Shown: positions 1 through 9,244 of the stretch, piece after piece
Position numbering within the stretch: position 1 is the stretch's first letter
Layout of the letters: every line of letters begins with the position of its first letter
Assembly: GCA_963706555.1 (NCBI GenBank)
Contig: OY970164.1
Location: forward strand, 310,001 to 374,000
Direction: 5' to 3'
DNA length: 64,000 bases
From: Bog-473 sp963706555
GTDB lineage: Bacteria; Actinomycetota; Acidimicrobiia; Acidimicrobiales; RAAP-2
Program-made: the position numbers and the translations under genes
The notes under the pieces: model-generated
Databases searched by the model: none
Seen by the model: the letters and a program-made list of their open reading frames with translations, nothing else
Told to the model about the DNA's origin: nothing

Positions 1-327
1 ACCAGCGACGGTCCGTATACACGGATCGCCAACGAGCGCGATGCTTCCCTCGCCAAAGATGCGATAGCCCGCCTTATCATCGGACGTGAGAACGTCCTCA
101 ACCACAAAAGCGAAGTCCGCCAACGGCGAGGCCAAAAATTTCGCAAGCGATCTCAGGTCCTCTACCGTTCCCCAGTCGCTTCTGGTTGGTCGAACCAAGC
201 CGGGCAGGTTCAGCGGATCGTGGTCTCGAAACCCGGCTGAAAAATAGTCATCGTAGACATGAGGGTCGCTCTGATTTAGTCCTCGATCTACCCATTGGGT
301 AACCGCTTCGGCGGCCTGCGACGTCAC
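1..327 (-). CDS. SnoaL-like / ester-cyclase-like protein (partial, runs off left edge)
   Basis: An open frame starts at a GTG (325-327) and continues to the window edge, giving about 108 residues. The GTG overlaps the TGA stop of the upstream acyl carrier protein gene (GTGA), so the two are probably translationally coupled. The segment YDDYFSAGFRDHDPLN followed by a stretch ending FAFVVEDVLTSDDK resembles the N-terminal half of SnoaL-like proteins, which often carry a DHDP motif and a VEDV-type strand. SnoaL-fold proteins act as polyketide cyclases, hydroxylases or isomerases. The specific reaction cannot be told from this fragment. The neighbourhood (ACP, glycosyltransferase, SDR) fits a tailoring role. 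The family call rests on motif resemblance only. Confidence 0.5.
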   Translation of the reverse strand, partial: MTSQAAEAVTQWVDRGLNQSDPHVYDDYFSAGFRDHDPLNLPGLVRPTRSDWGTVEDLRSLAKFLASPLADFAFVVEDVLTSDDKAGYRIFGEGSIALVGDPCIRTVAG

Positions 328-632
328 AATCGATCCAGTTTCGATCGAGGCTGGCTCCACACCTCAAGTTGCAAGTAGATCTTGTAAGTGTCATCAACTG
401 TTTCAAGGATGGGAAAGTCATTTAGCAATTCACCCGACTGCGCGATCTCCTCGACCCACATGAGAAGTGTAAGCATTTCCAGCGAGTCAAAGCGCAAGTC
501 ACTGTGGAGCCTGACCTGACTCTCGACGACACCTTCAATTTCGAATTGTTTCTTCAACTCGTGACAGAATGCCTCAAAGCTCAGGGTCGCCTTGGACTCA
601 TCGTCCACCCCTTCAGAATTCCCGTTCAGCAT
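324..632 (-). CDS. Acyl carrier protein-like (phosphopantetheine attachment)
   Basis: This 102-residue protein has a central LHSDLRFDSLEMLTLL segment that matches the 4'-phosphopantetheine attachment helix of acyl carrier proteins. The candidate attachment Ser is in FDSLEML. Length is usual for a free-standing ACP. It follows the glycosyltransferase gene (gap of about 125 bp) and overlaps the next gene by 4 bp. A free ACP beside a SnoaL-like protein and an SDR suggests that a tethered acyl or polyketide intermediate is handled here. No ketosynthase is visible in the window, so the partner synthase must lie to the left or elsewhere in the genome. Confidence 0.7.
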   Translation of the reverse strand: MLNGNSEGVDDESKATLSFEAFCHELKKQFEIEGVVESQVRLHSDLRFDSLEMLTLLMWVEEIAQSGELLNDFPILETVDDTYKIYLQLEVWSQPRSKLDRL

Positions 633-756
633 TGGAACAAAGTGTGAAAACGTGCTTCGATGCAGATATCAATGTCATCTAGGCCTCGACGATCTTCGAT
701 CGGCGCACTGGTTATCGTGCTCGACAAGGTGAATGCTCCCTTCTGCTCCCGGAGAG

Positions 757-1887
757 CTACAATCCAGCTCCTCGTTCGATTGCCTCCGCAACTGAACTTA
801 TGGCGGGTTGGCAATGCATCGCCGCCTGAGTCGCGTGAACATTGGTTATTAGTTGGGCATCGCTCAGAGACTTCAGTACGACGTCCCTCAATTGGGCAGC
901 GCTCTCGTTCCTCCCGACCAGTTTTCCTAGTCCGATGCTGGAGATCCGATCGGAAACGAAAAAGTGATCCGTGAATTGCGGAACTAGAAGGAGAGGAACA
1001 CCTTCGTAGATACTCTCCCTCACAGTGTTGATCGAACCATGACAGATCACAAGTTCGCATTGTTTCAGTATCCAAGAGTGAGGCACGTCGCGCTTGGATA
1101 TCACGTTGTTTGACGGACGAGGATTCCTAATTGGACTTGCGCGTCCACCCGATGAAAAAATTATATTGCGGCCGGTATCCAGTGATCGCAACGCATAGTA
1201 AAACCGCAGAAGTGAGCGTTCCGCCAAAGCTACCGTTCCGAATGACACTAAGATGGACTTCCGATACTGGAGGTCATCATACCAATCGCAAGCATCTTCT
1301 TCCGGTCCCAGCGGATTGTCCGCTTGAAAGAATGTTGCAGTTGTAGGAAGTTCACCCGCGCGATAGAAGTTCGGGACCCCTGCCTCAAAATGGCAAAATC
1401 GATACAGGTCCTGCCACCTGAACCGGTCGGGTGACAGCCCAAGACAAGAAAGCTGTCGAGCGATACCTTCGAACAAACCGGCGTGCTGCGCCCGGAGAGT
1501 TTCGAACAGGATCCAGCCAGCTGAGTAATGAGGAATCTCGTGACATTCTGCAACGGCGAAACTCGCGAACTCTCCCCCTTCCCTGAGAATCGTGTGAGGC
1601 TTCCACTGAATCGCAAACTCATTAAGGTCTTGAGTGGTTAGGTTGGTGTGTAGGCCGACGAGAGCTTCAACCTCACCGCTTAGGGGGTCAGGATCTGACT
1701 GATGTAGAGGAAGGGCCCTATCGTCTCCAATCGCCACCGCCCTAAATCCATATCGTTCTATCACCGTCCCGAACGACGGAGCTGATGCGACGCACACTTG
1801 GTGACCGCGATTCTCAAGCACTCGGATAATGGGAACAAGTGGGCGGAAATGCCCCATAAACGGGAGCGTTGCCGCCAAGATTCTCAC
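757..1887 (-). CDS. GT1-family glycosyltransferase (MGT/UGT-like)
   Basis: The 376-residue protein has the GT-B layout of macrolide-type glycosyltransferases. The N-terminus is MRILAATLPFMGHFRPLVPI, with the typical acceptor-domain GH..P motif. The donor-binding C-terminal half, around residues 280-310, contains CHGSINTVRESIYEGVPLLL followed by PQFTDHF, which corresponds to the HGG-T-E-GVP-P-DQ signature of the family. The second Gly of HGG is replaced by Ser. It would transfer a nucleotide-activated sugar to a small-molecule acceptor in the cytosol. It starts a minus-strand group with the ACP and SnoaL-like genes. The acceptor and sugar cannot be deduced. Confidence 0.85.
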   Translation of the reverse strand: MRILAATLPFMGHFRPLVPIIRVLENRGHQVCVASAPSFGTVIERYGFRAVAIGDDRALPLHQSDPDPLSGEVEALVGLHTNLTTQDLNEFAIQWKPHTILREGGEFASFAVAECHEIPHYSAGWILFETLRAQHAGLFEGIARQLSCLGLSPDRFRWQDLYRFCHFEAGVPNFYRAGELPTTATFFQADNPLGPEEDACDWYDDLQYRKSILVSFGTVALAERSLLRFYYALRSLDTGRNIIFSSGGRASPIRNPRPSNNVISKRDVPHSWILKQCELVICHGSINTVRESIYEGVPLLLVPQFTDHFFVSDRISSIGLGKLVGRNESAAQLRDVVLKSLSDAQLITNVHATQAAMHCQPAISSVAEAIERGAGL

Positions 1888-2470
1888 CGCAGGTGCTCCC
1901 TACCGAGTTCACTTCTGGTCAACATGAAATCCGATAGCCCAGAATGCCCAGTTTGCTCCCCGCGCAAAGCACTGAGCGCCTAAACCTATCTTGTCGGGGT
2001 ACGGTGCTTGTAACTGCCATTGACCTCATCCGACACCTCCAAGACTTTGATTTGGAAGGTCACAAAGCATGCAACCAAATGTTGAGGGTAAGACTCAAGT
2101 CTTCCGAAGTCAACGAATTCTGACCACAACCATGACTTGGCGGAGAAGTGAAAGACAGGGACACTCCGTCGGGAACTCCTGCGCAATCAACCACCCTTAT
2201 GTAGATGAGTTCGTATCGGCTGGTCCGACGCCGGGGTCAACGCTGTTGGGCTGAGATGCTTTACTCGCCCTAAGGTTGGCTCAGCCTCTTGAATTCAGTC
2301 GGCCAAGAGGTACCCGCCTCGATCCTTTTTGGCCAACTCAAGAGCGGGCATTCCCAGTCGATTGGTCCGTAGGTTAGGGGAGTTGTAAGGATTCGGCGCT
2401 GATGCCTCTTCGATCTGGACTCCTAGGCCCGATGGCAGCCATCACGCGACAACTGCTTCTCCTGTGGCTA
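1888..2470. other. Non-coding or unrecognised stretch between glycosyltransferase and SDR genes
   Basis: Short open frames occur on both strands, but none has protein-like composition, a convincing ribosome binding site or a recognisable motif. The stretch should hold the promoter for the minus-strand glycosyltransferase-ACP-SnoaL group. No clear -35/-10 pair or StrR-type palindrome was found in it. Confidence 0.4.
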
Positions 2471-3363
2471 TTACCTCCTCTGCGAGGCCTGGTTGCCTTC
2501 ACGCTCGAACCCACCGCAACTCGCTGCAACCGATGGCACCCTCGAGCTAGTCGCCCCGAGGCACTTGATGAGGCGGGATTCGCGTCCAGTCTGGATTTCA
2601 TGGAAGACGTTCGGAAGCAGGGCTCGAAACACTGTCGAAAACTCGATAAGCCAAGATACGCTGATTTGAGTCTTCTTACCCCCCATACCCAACAAGATCT
2701 TGTCGGCAACCTTGCCGACGCTTCGCCGAGCTGGACGCGGGGCATTCGGAGACCACGTTCGACACTCGTCCTACCCATCAAGGTTGGCATCCACGCCGGA
2801 TAAGCGCAATGAATTTGTACGCCTTGGTCCCCAGCAATAAAGCTCAGGCTTTCAGTGAACGCTGAAAGCGCCGCCTTCGACGCAGCATAGCCACCTACGT
2901 CTGGAATCGGTATGCGTGCGAGATCCGAGGAGACGTTGACTATGATGCCGCATTGACGTACCAACATTCCCGGCAAAACAGCCAACACGGCGGCGACAGC
3001 GGCGAAGAAGTTGATTTCAAGGATCTCGCGATAGTCGGTCAAAATGGCACTTGATGGGTGTAGGGGTGGATCGGTCGCCGCATTGTTCACGATGATGTCG
3101 ATGCCTTTATGGTCGGCCTCAATCTGCGAGAGGAGCGATTCCCACTCTGTCACTTCCGCAAGATCGCAATGCATGACACGGGAGTGAGAAGTAAAAGTAC
3201 GTAACGCTGCCTCCAGGTCCAAACAGGGCTGCGCTGGACAAGATACCGCTATCACCACCGCACCAGCCATGGCGAGCCTCATCGCCAGTTCGCGACCAAG
3301 CCCCGAACCTGCGCCAGTAACGACGGCCACCTTTCCACCAAATTTCTCACTGTAGTTGGGCAT
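2471..3363 (-). pseudogene. Short-chain dehydrogenase/reductase with one frameshift
   Basis: The first about 215 residues are a clear classical SDR: cofactor loop TGAGSGLG (residues 16-23), IVNNAAT, catalytic Ser near 145 and YAASK (Tyr159, Lys163). After residue about 215 the original frame becomes Arg/Ser-rich and non-SDR. In a neighbouring frame the sequence continues as SVGKVADKILLGMGGKK and then an SDR-like tail ending at 2471. One missing base near 2722-2726 (within ggcgaagcg) would rejoin the frames, giving about 297 residues, a normal SDR length. The catalytic core is intact. An SDR would oxidise or reduce an alcohol or ketone with NAD(P). The frameshift may be real or a sequencing error. 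Confidence 0.8.
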
Positions 3364-3671
3364 CGCGATTTCCTTCCATTTGGATCATCTGACCAAAGTT
3401 CGCTCTTAGCGTGGACTCAGCGGCAATTCATTCCCGTGTGCACACCCAACTATTCGGCACCGTAAGTACCCTGTTGGCGTTTAGACATCGGCGACTACCA
3501 CATCGGATCTTCCCTGCGCGATTCACCGCAGCTGGATCCATGACAGCCTCGACGTTCACCTTCCAATTAACATCCGAAAGTCCAACAATGTCACCAGGGG
3601 ACGGATTGCCCAATCAACCTTTCGTTCGTCCCCCGCTAAAGGGAGCAGAAGGAGATACCAAAGGAGACGCA

Positions 3672-4436
3672 ATGGCTGACGTCATTCCCCACCCTAGGGC
3701 AGGATGTTACTTGGACCCCTCTCTCGAACGCCTCTATCGCAAACAACACCTTGCCGCCTCGTTGCGACTCTTCGCATCATTTGGATTCGACGAGGGGTTA
3801 GCCGGCCACATCACAGCCAGAGATCCAGAGGATTCTGAGAGCTTCTGGGTAAACCCATTTGGTGTGTATTTCGGCAAGGTCAAAGTGTCCGACTTGATAC
3901 GAGTGGACGCTACCGGGGTAGTGGTCGAGGGCGTATATCCGGTCAACACAGCCGCATTTGCCATCCATTCGCAAATCCACGCTGCGCGCCCGGACGTTGT
4001 TGCGGCTGCACACGCTCATTCGGTTTACGGAAGGGCATGGTCCTCGCTGGGTCTTCCACTCCAACCGATTACGCAGGACGCATGTGCATTTTACGAAGAC
4101 CATGCACTGTTCGATGAATATACCGGCGTGGTCTTCGATATCGCTGAGGGAAAGCGAATCGCTCATGCTTTGGGTGACTCGAAGGCGCTGATCTTGAGAA
4201 ACCACGGCCTTTTGACGGTTGGCCGGGCGGTCGACGAAGCCGCATGGTGGCTCATTTCCATGGAACGTTGTTGCCAGGCTCAGCTATTAGCGTCCGCAGC
4301 TGGAACTCCAATCGAGATCGATCCCCAATGGGCGGAGTTGACGAGTTCGCAGGTCGGATCCTCTCTCACCGGCTGGTTCAGCTTTCAGCCGTTGTTTGAC
4401 CACATAGTGAAGATGCAGCCCGACCTGCTTGATTGA
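3672..4436 (+). CDS. Class II aldolase/adducin family protein
   Basis: The start at 3672 is chosen because AAGGAGA lies just upstream. Longer in-frame extensions to 3411 lack a binding site and look non-coding. The 254-residue product contains the family core: GFDEGLAGHITARDPE near the N-terminus, VAAAHAHSVYGRAW with the paired zinc-ligand histidines, and LRNHGLLTVG with a third histidine. Members are fuculose-phosphate-type aldolases, decarboxylases or adducin-like proteins of unknown reaction. This gene is divergent from the SDR. Together they could act on a sugar- or hydroxyacid-derived moiety of the locus product, but substrate specificity is not visible. Confidence 0.85.
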   Translation: MADVIPHPRAGCYLDPSLERLYRKQHLAASLRLFASFGFDEGLAGHITARDPEDSESFWVNPFGVYFGKVKVSDLIRVDATGVVVEGVYPVNTAAFAIHSQIHAARPDVVAAAHAHSVYGRAWSSLGLPLQPITQDACAFYEDHALFDEYTGVVFDIAEGKRIAHALGDSKALILRNHGLLTVGRAVDEAAWWLISMERCCQAQLLASAAGTPIEIDPQWAELTSSQVGSSLTGWFSFQPLFDHIVKMQPDLLD

Positions 4437-4524
4437 TTTCAAGGGCGAAGACCAGCCTTGGCGCCTCGAATGAAGTCGGATTAGGCGACTAGTGACATCC
4501 GTGGCGTAAATGCGGACCGCTAAC

Positions 4525-4565
4525 CCGCAGTCTCAACTGCGGAGTTTCCGCAGTTGAGACTGCGG
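4525..4565. promoter_or_regulatory. Perfect 18-bp inverted repeat; StrR-like operator geometry or bidirectional terminator
   Basis: Arms at 4525-4542 and 4548-4565 are perfectly complementary with a 5-bp loop. The repeat lies between the convergent ends of the aldolase-like gene and the ABC permease gene, so it could end transcription from both sides, though there is no T-tract. Its central part is CTCAACTG, 11 bp, CAGTTGAG. That has the same outer geometry as the palindrome at 13480, and both share CTGCGGA and TCCGCAG cores. It deviates from the StrR operator consensus at two bases per half-site. Confidence 0.6.
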
Positions 4566-4636
4566 TGCACGAGGTGCTGGAAATCAATGAATGAGTACCA
4601 GCACGTTGTAGTTGTGATTTGAGGAGCGCGAAGTCA

Positions 4637-5869
4637 TCATTGGATACTCCGAAGTGCCGCCAAGGGGGACACTCTGCTCGCACTCCAAGCTGGGTAGGCG
4701 CCGGCCAGCCCTCCCGCTAACACTCCGATAAGAGGAGCAAATAGCGCTACCCGCCAATCCAATACGGGAGTCCATCCGTTGAGTACCGACGCGACTTCTA
4801 CAGTCAGAATGCCGATCGACGTCCCAACGATTCCCCCGATCGTGCCTATGAAAACCGCTTCTCCCACAACAAGGAGGCCTATATGGCGTGGAGTCGCCCC
4901 AACCGCTCGTCTCACGCCAATCTCACGTCGGCGGTGCAAGACTGTGAATAGAGTGGTGTTGGCAATGGCAATGACACCGATCGCTATTACGACGCAAGAC
5001 ATAAATAGGAGGAGATCACTAACGGAAGAGGCTACTTGTTGTCTCAAGGCGGCCGGCTGCGGTGGGATCTCGACGTTGATTCGGCTCGGATCATTTGGTG
5101 ACAGCGACACAACACCCTGCCGTCCGATCAGTGGGGCTGCCCCCCGAAGGGTGTCCGCTATCACCATTCGTTGTTCCTGTGGCGCTCCTACATCTACCGA
5201 GAAGGCTGTGGGAATGAATACTCCAGCAAGGGCCTGATTCTGTTGGTTTGCACTGCTTACAATGCCAATGACTGTGAACGATTGTGAACCAACGAATATC
5301 ATGGGGCCAGGATCGACATTGGCTATACCGAGTTCCTTGGCCGCAGGAACGCCCAGGAGCGCTACTGCCGCTCGATCTGCTTGGTCCGAGCGATCGAACA
5401 ACCTACCCATCGACACGGTGGCGTCCATCGTTCGTAAGGCACCGGATGTCACGGCTGTCACCGGCATTTGCAACTCCCCGTCACCGGTCGCATCGGATGA
5501 AGAACTCGTGCTTACCGAGATTGGCTGGCCACCATCGACCTGCCACAACAGGCCGGCGGCAACCACTCCATTCAATCGAACCAAGTTGCTAACCGCAGTT
5601 GATGTCAGGACTGGTGGATTTGCCGCGGGCGACGAATCGACAAACGTCAACTGCGTGGCCAATTGTGCGTTGAATGCCTTGGACACCGTGGCTTGGGTGC
5701 TCTGAACCAAACCGACGGTGGCAACGGCAGTCGCTACTCCAAGTATGGTTCCAAATGAGGTCATGATCGTTCTGGCCGGCCTACGGTTCACAGTACGAAC
5801 AATGTCTCGAATGAGATCCATGACCGAAATTGTCGTACGACGAAGGTTCGGCGCTGGCTCCGTTTGCAT
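4637..5869 (-). CDS. ABC transporter permease, MacB/FtsX type
   Basis: The 410-residue protein has the MacB-family permease layout. A first membrane segment at about residues 37-60 (TIMTSFGTILGVATAVATVG) is followed by an extracytoplasmic domain of about 220 residues and three C-terminal membrane segments. The cytoplasmic loop RRREIGVRRAVGATPRHI is a strong FtsX/MacB signature contacting the ATPase. It lies 8 bp after the ATPase gene and is last in the operon. With the ATPase and adaptor it should form an exporter for a small molecule or peptide, plausibly the product of this locus, giving export or self-protection. Confidence 0.9.
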   Translation of the reverse strand: MQTEPAPNLRRTTISVMDLIRDIVRTVNRRPARTIMTSFGTILGVATAVATVGLVQSTQATVSKAFNAQLATQLTFVDSSPAANPPVLTSTAVSNLVRLNGVVAAGLLWQVDGGQPISVSTSSSSDATGDGELQMPVTAVTSGALRTMDATVSMGRLFDRSDQADRAAVALLGVPAAKELGIANVDPGPMIFVGSQSFTVIGIVSSANQQNQALAGVFIPTAFSVDVGAPQEQRMVIADTLRGAAPLIGRQGVVSLSPNDPSRINVEIPPQPAALRQQVASSVSDLLLFMSCVVIAIGVIAIANTTLFTVLHRRREIGVRRAVGATPRHIGLLVVGEAVFIGTIGGIVGTSIGILTVEVASVLNGWTPVLDWRVALFAPLIGVLAGGLAGAYPAWSASRVSPLAALRSIQ

Positions 5870-5877
5870 TGCCTACG

Positions 5878-6645
5878 CTACGTCATCTTGGTATGCATAA
5901 CAGACTCGGCATCTCGACTGAGGGAATCCTCCATGATGCCGTCGGTCACCGTCAGACACCGAGGAATGCTCGAGGCTATATCTCGGTCATGCGTGATGAT
6001 AATTATTGTGCGGCCCTCGCTATTGAGCCATGCCAGGATTTCGAGTATCGAGTCAGAATTCTGCTGATCGAGATTTCCCGTCGGCTCATCGCAAAGAAGC
6101 ACCTGGGAGCCCTGGGAAAGGGCTCTTGCAATCGCAACACGTTGACGTTCGCCACCAGACATACTTTTGGGAAATACATTTCGCCAACGAGCCATACCTA
6201 CAGCTTCCAATGCCGCGAGGCTCCTGGCCTCTCGCTCCTTCATCGGAAGGTGCCGATATAGGAGACTTAGCTCCGCGTTCTCCAAAGCTGTTCGATCTTC
6301 TAAGAGATATGACTCTTGGAATACAAACCCAAATATGGAGGACCGAAGAGCAGTCTTCTTCACTTCATTTAGAGTGGTCGTTTCGAGCGCTCCCACCTTG
6401 TATGATCCTGCCGTTGGTCGGTCTATGAGACCCATGATGTTGAGGAAAGTCGACTTTCCTGATCCCGATTTCCCCACGACGGCAACGAATTCTCCACTTC
6501 GGATCGTGAGATTCACTCCAGATAACGCCCTGACTGGGACGGGACCCGGGTATACCATCTCGACCCCTACGTATGTAAGAATCGGCGGAACACCGGAGCT
6601 CAGCATGACCACCTGATCAGCTTCTTCCTTGGGTTCCGACGACAA
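5878..6645 (-). CDS. ABC transporter ATP-binding protein, MacB/LolD type
   Basis: All nucleotide-binding motifs are present: Walker A GKSGSGKST, signature MSGGERQRVAIARAL, Walker B VLLCDEPTGNLD and the switch histidine in IIIITHD. At 255 residues it is a normal single-domain ATPase. The GNLDQQNS tail after Walker B is typical of the MacB/LolD/FtsE group. Its start overlaps the end of the adaptor gene by 29 bp and its stop is 8 bp before the permease gene. This shows a three-gene exporter operon. It powers the mechanotransmission-type permease encoded next to it. Confidence 0.93.
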   Translation of the reverse strand: MSSEPKEEADQVVMLSSGVPPILTYVGVEMVYPGPVPVRALSGVNLTIRSGEFVAVVGKSGSGKSTFLNIMGLIDRPTAGSYKVGALETTTLNEVKKTALRSSIFGFVFQESYLLEDRTALENAELSLLYRHLPMKEREARSLAALEAVGMARWRNVFPKSMSGGERQRVAIARALSQGSQVLLCDEPTGNLDQQNSDSILEILAWLNSEGRTIIIITHDRDIASSIPRCLTVTDGIMEDSLSRDAESVMHTKMT

Positions 6646-7909
6646 CGTATCCCCTCTTGTGAAGACTGCCCGCTTGTGCCGTTACTGCTTCTTTTCCGTC
6701 GGCGACAAGAACTGGCATCACGTGCACTTCCTTAGTTCGTCCGCCATGAAGCACCAGCGTTACGACGGAGCCTCCGCCGGCACTCGTTATTACCGCCGCT
6801 ACTGGAACGATCCAGGTGTTCCCCTTAGTGGTTCCAGTGGCGATTTGGACGCCTACATTTTCGCCAATCCACGATTCAGCAAGAGTTCCGCTTGGGGTGA
6901 GAGTCACAGGATATTCGAGTTGCCCGTTCGCCGAATTCACCGTTCCCTGGCGAGCCACCGAAGAGACGACCGCCGCCGTTGACTGAGAGCCATCCGCCGA
7001 CGTCACCGTCGCATTGTCGCCGACCTTCACTTGCTCAAACTCCGTTTGATCAAGTGCACCTTCAATCGAAACCTGACCGGATCCGAGGACACAGACTGCA
7101 GCGGCTTTTGCCGGAGTCGTTCCTCCCAAAGAAACATTGAGAGCGACGACTTTCTGAGGCAATAGTGGAACGAACACAACTTCGCCCAGAGGAACAATGG
7201 CAGTTCCAGACGCGGGAAGTGCCGGTGAATTCGCCGTTGTTGCTGCGCTACCAACGGATCCTTGGGCAGTTGCGACCGGTGCGCCAGTTAAGTCGGGGTC
7301 AAAGCCCCTTGTCTCATACATGTCGAGGACCGCGGTGGCTGTCCCTGCGCCATAGGTGCCCAGTATGTCGCCGCCCAGTCGATACCCCATATCCAGTAGC
7401 CCGTCCTGGAGCTCTCGGACATCGATACCATCCTCGCCCATCCCCATATTTCGGTAAGCCGGAATCGATCCCTGCATGACGATGACGGGACGACCGGCCA
7501 CGGCGAACAGAAGGCTTCCAATCGATACCGTGCTGCCCGACACGATAGGTAGCCGAGTAACTACCGGTGCGTCATTTCCTAGATTACCCGGTACGCCGAT
7601 CGGCGTTTCCCCGTCGTCGACCACCGTCGACCGGAGAACCACGGTGGAATTGAGCTTCCCCCAACCTATTTGCGATGAGATGAGAGACGGCCGGGGTGCA
7701 TTGTCAAATTGTGTTCCTTTGGATTGTGCAGCGAACTTCTCGCCGAAGATTCCAGCAGCAGTGGCCAACACAACCGCGACTGCGACGACGAGAAACAAAG
7801 TCCTCTTAGCCACACCTCGCTCAATGCGCGGTGCAAGGTCGGATGAGAGCGACCAGCTATCACCGTTGCTGCGATTCACCGTTTCGGAGTGCACTCTTGA
7901 GTTCGACAC
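6617..7909 (-). CDS. Periplasmic-adaptor-like protein with peptidoglycan-binding domain
   Basis: The 430-residue protein has one N-terminal membrane anchor (residues about 33-53, TLFLVVAVAVVLATAAGIFG). A PG_binding_1-like helical segment follows around residues 150-200 (MGEDGIDVRELQDGLLDMGY, then TATAVLDMYETRGF). After it comes a beta-rich half with barrel-sandwich features such as VKVGDNATVTSADGSQ. This is the arrangement of HlyD/MacA-type adaptors of Gram-positive bacteria, in which a peptidoglycan-binding domain replaces the long coiled-coil hairpin. It precedes and overlaps the ATPase gene. The likely role is to couple the MacB-type transporter to the cell wall outside the membrane. Confidence 0.82.
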   Translation of the reverse strand: MSNSRVHSETVNRSNGDSWSLSSDLAPRIERGVAKRTLFLVVAVAVVLATAAGIFGEKFAAQSKGTQFDNAPRPSLISSQIGWGKLNSTVVLRSTVVDDGETPIGVPGNLGNDAPVVTRLPIVSGSTVSIGSLLFAVAGRPVIVMQGSIPAYRNMGMGEDGIDVRELQDGLLDMGYRLGGDILGTYGAGTATAVLDMYETRGFDPDLTGAPVATAQGSVGSAATTANSPALPASGTAIVPLGEVVFVPLLPQKVVALNVSLGGTTPAKAAAVCVLGSGQVSIEGALDQTEFEQVKVGDNATVTSADGSQSTAAVVSSVARQGTVNSANGQLEYPVTLTPSGTLAESWIGENVGVQIATGTTKGNTWIVPVAAVITSAGGGSVVTLVLHGGRTKEVHVMPVLVADGKEAVTAQAGSLHKRGYVVVGTQGRS

Positions 7910-7946
7910 GAATTCGGACCGAAGGACTGGCTATGACTGAGGTGAC

Positions 7947-9212
7947 CTAGGGCCGAATTCTGTCAAAGAATGTTTCGAACGCCTTCCATGGACTCTCTTC
8001 CCCCGGGTCGATAGCGCCGACCTTCCTCACGAGCCCCTTACGGAGGGCGTCTCCAAAGTTCAGTTGTCCAAGTGCCATCTGCAGCACCGGATTGACGCGA
8101 GCTACGAGGTCAGCTCCAATGTAGCCTTCGATTGTTGTCACGTCTTCAAGACGGGGGGTGACGACAAGTGTCACGCCGACGTCTTCGAGGGCAACGCACA
8201 CCGCTTCAGTTGTGTTTCCACTACGTTGCGTGGCGCTGCCCCTACGCAACGTGGGTAACAGATGTTCACGCAATATTCGCGCCGGGACCGGGTCTTTGAG
8301 GCATGGCATGGGTTCGTGGTTCCAGGCTGCACCGATGGGTTCGTATTCGAGCGAGATCATGGCGGAGTTAATGCGTTCTAAGAGATTCTCGTGAATCAGG
8401 GCAGCGGGAATAACCCGACCTCGACCTATCGATCCCATTTCAACTTCGGTCGTAAATCCGATCTTGTGGTCACCTGGTCCATCGCTCCATCGATACTGGG
8501 AGTTGACACGTCCAAAATCGAGGTCCGGCACTCCTGATTCAACGCCCAAGAATCGATAAATACATCGCATCTCTTCTTGCGCGTTCGTAACCAAATCCTC
8601 GTACCTCACTCGGATGCATCTCTCTGGATACGTCTTTTCGAGCAGAAGTCCGAGCTCCGCCTTCGCAAGCCAGTATTCCGCCAATGCGAGCACGTAGTTA
8701 TATGGCTGGCGTGAAACATAGGGCTCCACTCCGAACGACACGAGCCCGTATGGGGACGCGTCTAAGATCGAGACTATGACATCCATGCAGTGACGATAAA
8801 GGCAGATGAATCTCGCTTCTGGAAACATTTCGGGTAGAAATCTTGAACCTTCCGCGTTCGGAAGCGACTTGTCACAGAAAATTGATTTTCCCGACTCATC
8901 CAAATATTCACGGATGATACGGACGACGGTATCCTGGATGATTGGAGACGTAAGTCCCGGCTTGACTTCAGTCGAGCCCCAAAGAGTCGCATCCCGATTG
9001 ACGAGTTGTCGATTCAGTACTGACGTCGAAAACATCATCTGTTCACAGGCGGACACAAGATTGGATTCAGGCGGACAGGCGATTTCGGGGTGTAAACCGA
9101 CCAGACTTCGCAAGAGCGTCGAGCCCGAGCGACCGCTGCAGACCACAAACGTTAGCTGAGGCGCCAGGTCGTTGACTCCAACTCCATTCTCTTCAAGTTC
9201 GGCGGTAGCCAC
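7947..9212 (-). CDS. Sulfotransferase (PAPS-dependent family)
   Basis: The 421-residue protein begins with the PAPS 5'-phosphosulfate loop VCSGRSGSTLLRSLV at about residues 24-38. A 3'-phosphate-binding region follows around RFICLYRHCMDVIVSILDA, then RYEDLV further on. These are hallmarks of the Sulfotransfer_3/stf0-like families. It would transfer a sulfuryl group from PAPS to a hydroxyl or amine of a small molecule or glycan. The gene sits 37 bp before the exporter genes and 32 bp after an exported-protein gene, so it is probably cotranscribed with the exporter. The C-terminal about 120 residues are not recognisable. Confidence 0.85.
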   Translation of the reverse strand: MATAELEENGVGVNDLAPQLTFVVCSGRSGSTLLRSLVGLHPEIACPPESNLVSACEQMMFSTSVLNRQLVNRDATLWGSTEVKPGLTSPIIQDTVVRIIREYLDESGKSIFCDKSLPNAEGSRFLPEMFPEARFICLYRHCMDVIVSILDASPYGLVSFGVEPYVSRQPYNYVLALAEYWLAKAELGLLLEKTYPERCIRVRYEDLVTNAQEEMRCIYRFLGVESGVPDLDFGRVNSQYRWSDGPGDHKIGFTTEVEMGSIGRGRVIPAALIHENLLERINSAMISLEYEPIGAAWNHEPMPCLKDPVPARILREHLLPTLRRGSATQRSGNTTEAVCVALEDVGVTLVVTPRLEDVTTIEGYIGADLVARVNPVLQMALGQLNFGDALRKGLVRKVGAIDPGEESPWKAFETFFDRIRP

Positions 9213-9244
9213 CGTAAACCCCTTTCCCGATTTGAGACAATGAC

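Noticed and set aside
626..1075. Minus-strand open frame overlapping the glycosyltransferase gene
   Set aside because: It lies in another frame of the glycosyltransferase and has Arg/Ser-rich, non-family sequence.
3411..3671. N-terminal extension of the class II aldolase-like gene
   Set aside because: No ribosome binding site; the extension is low-complexity and the ATG at 3672 has AAGGAGA.
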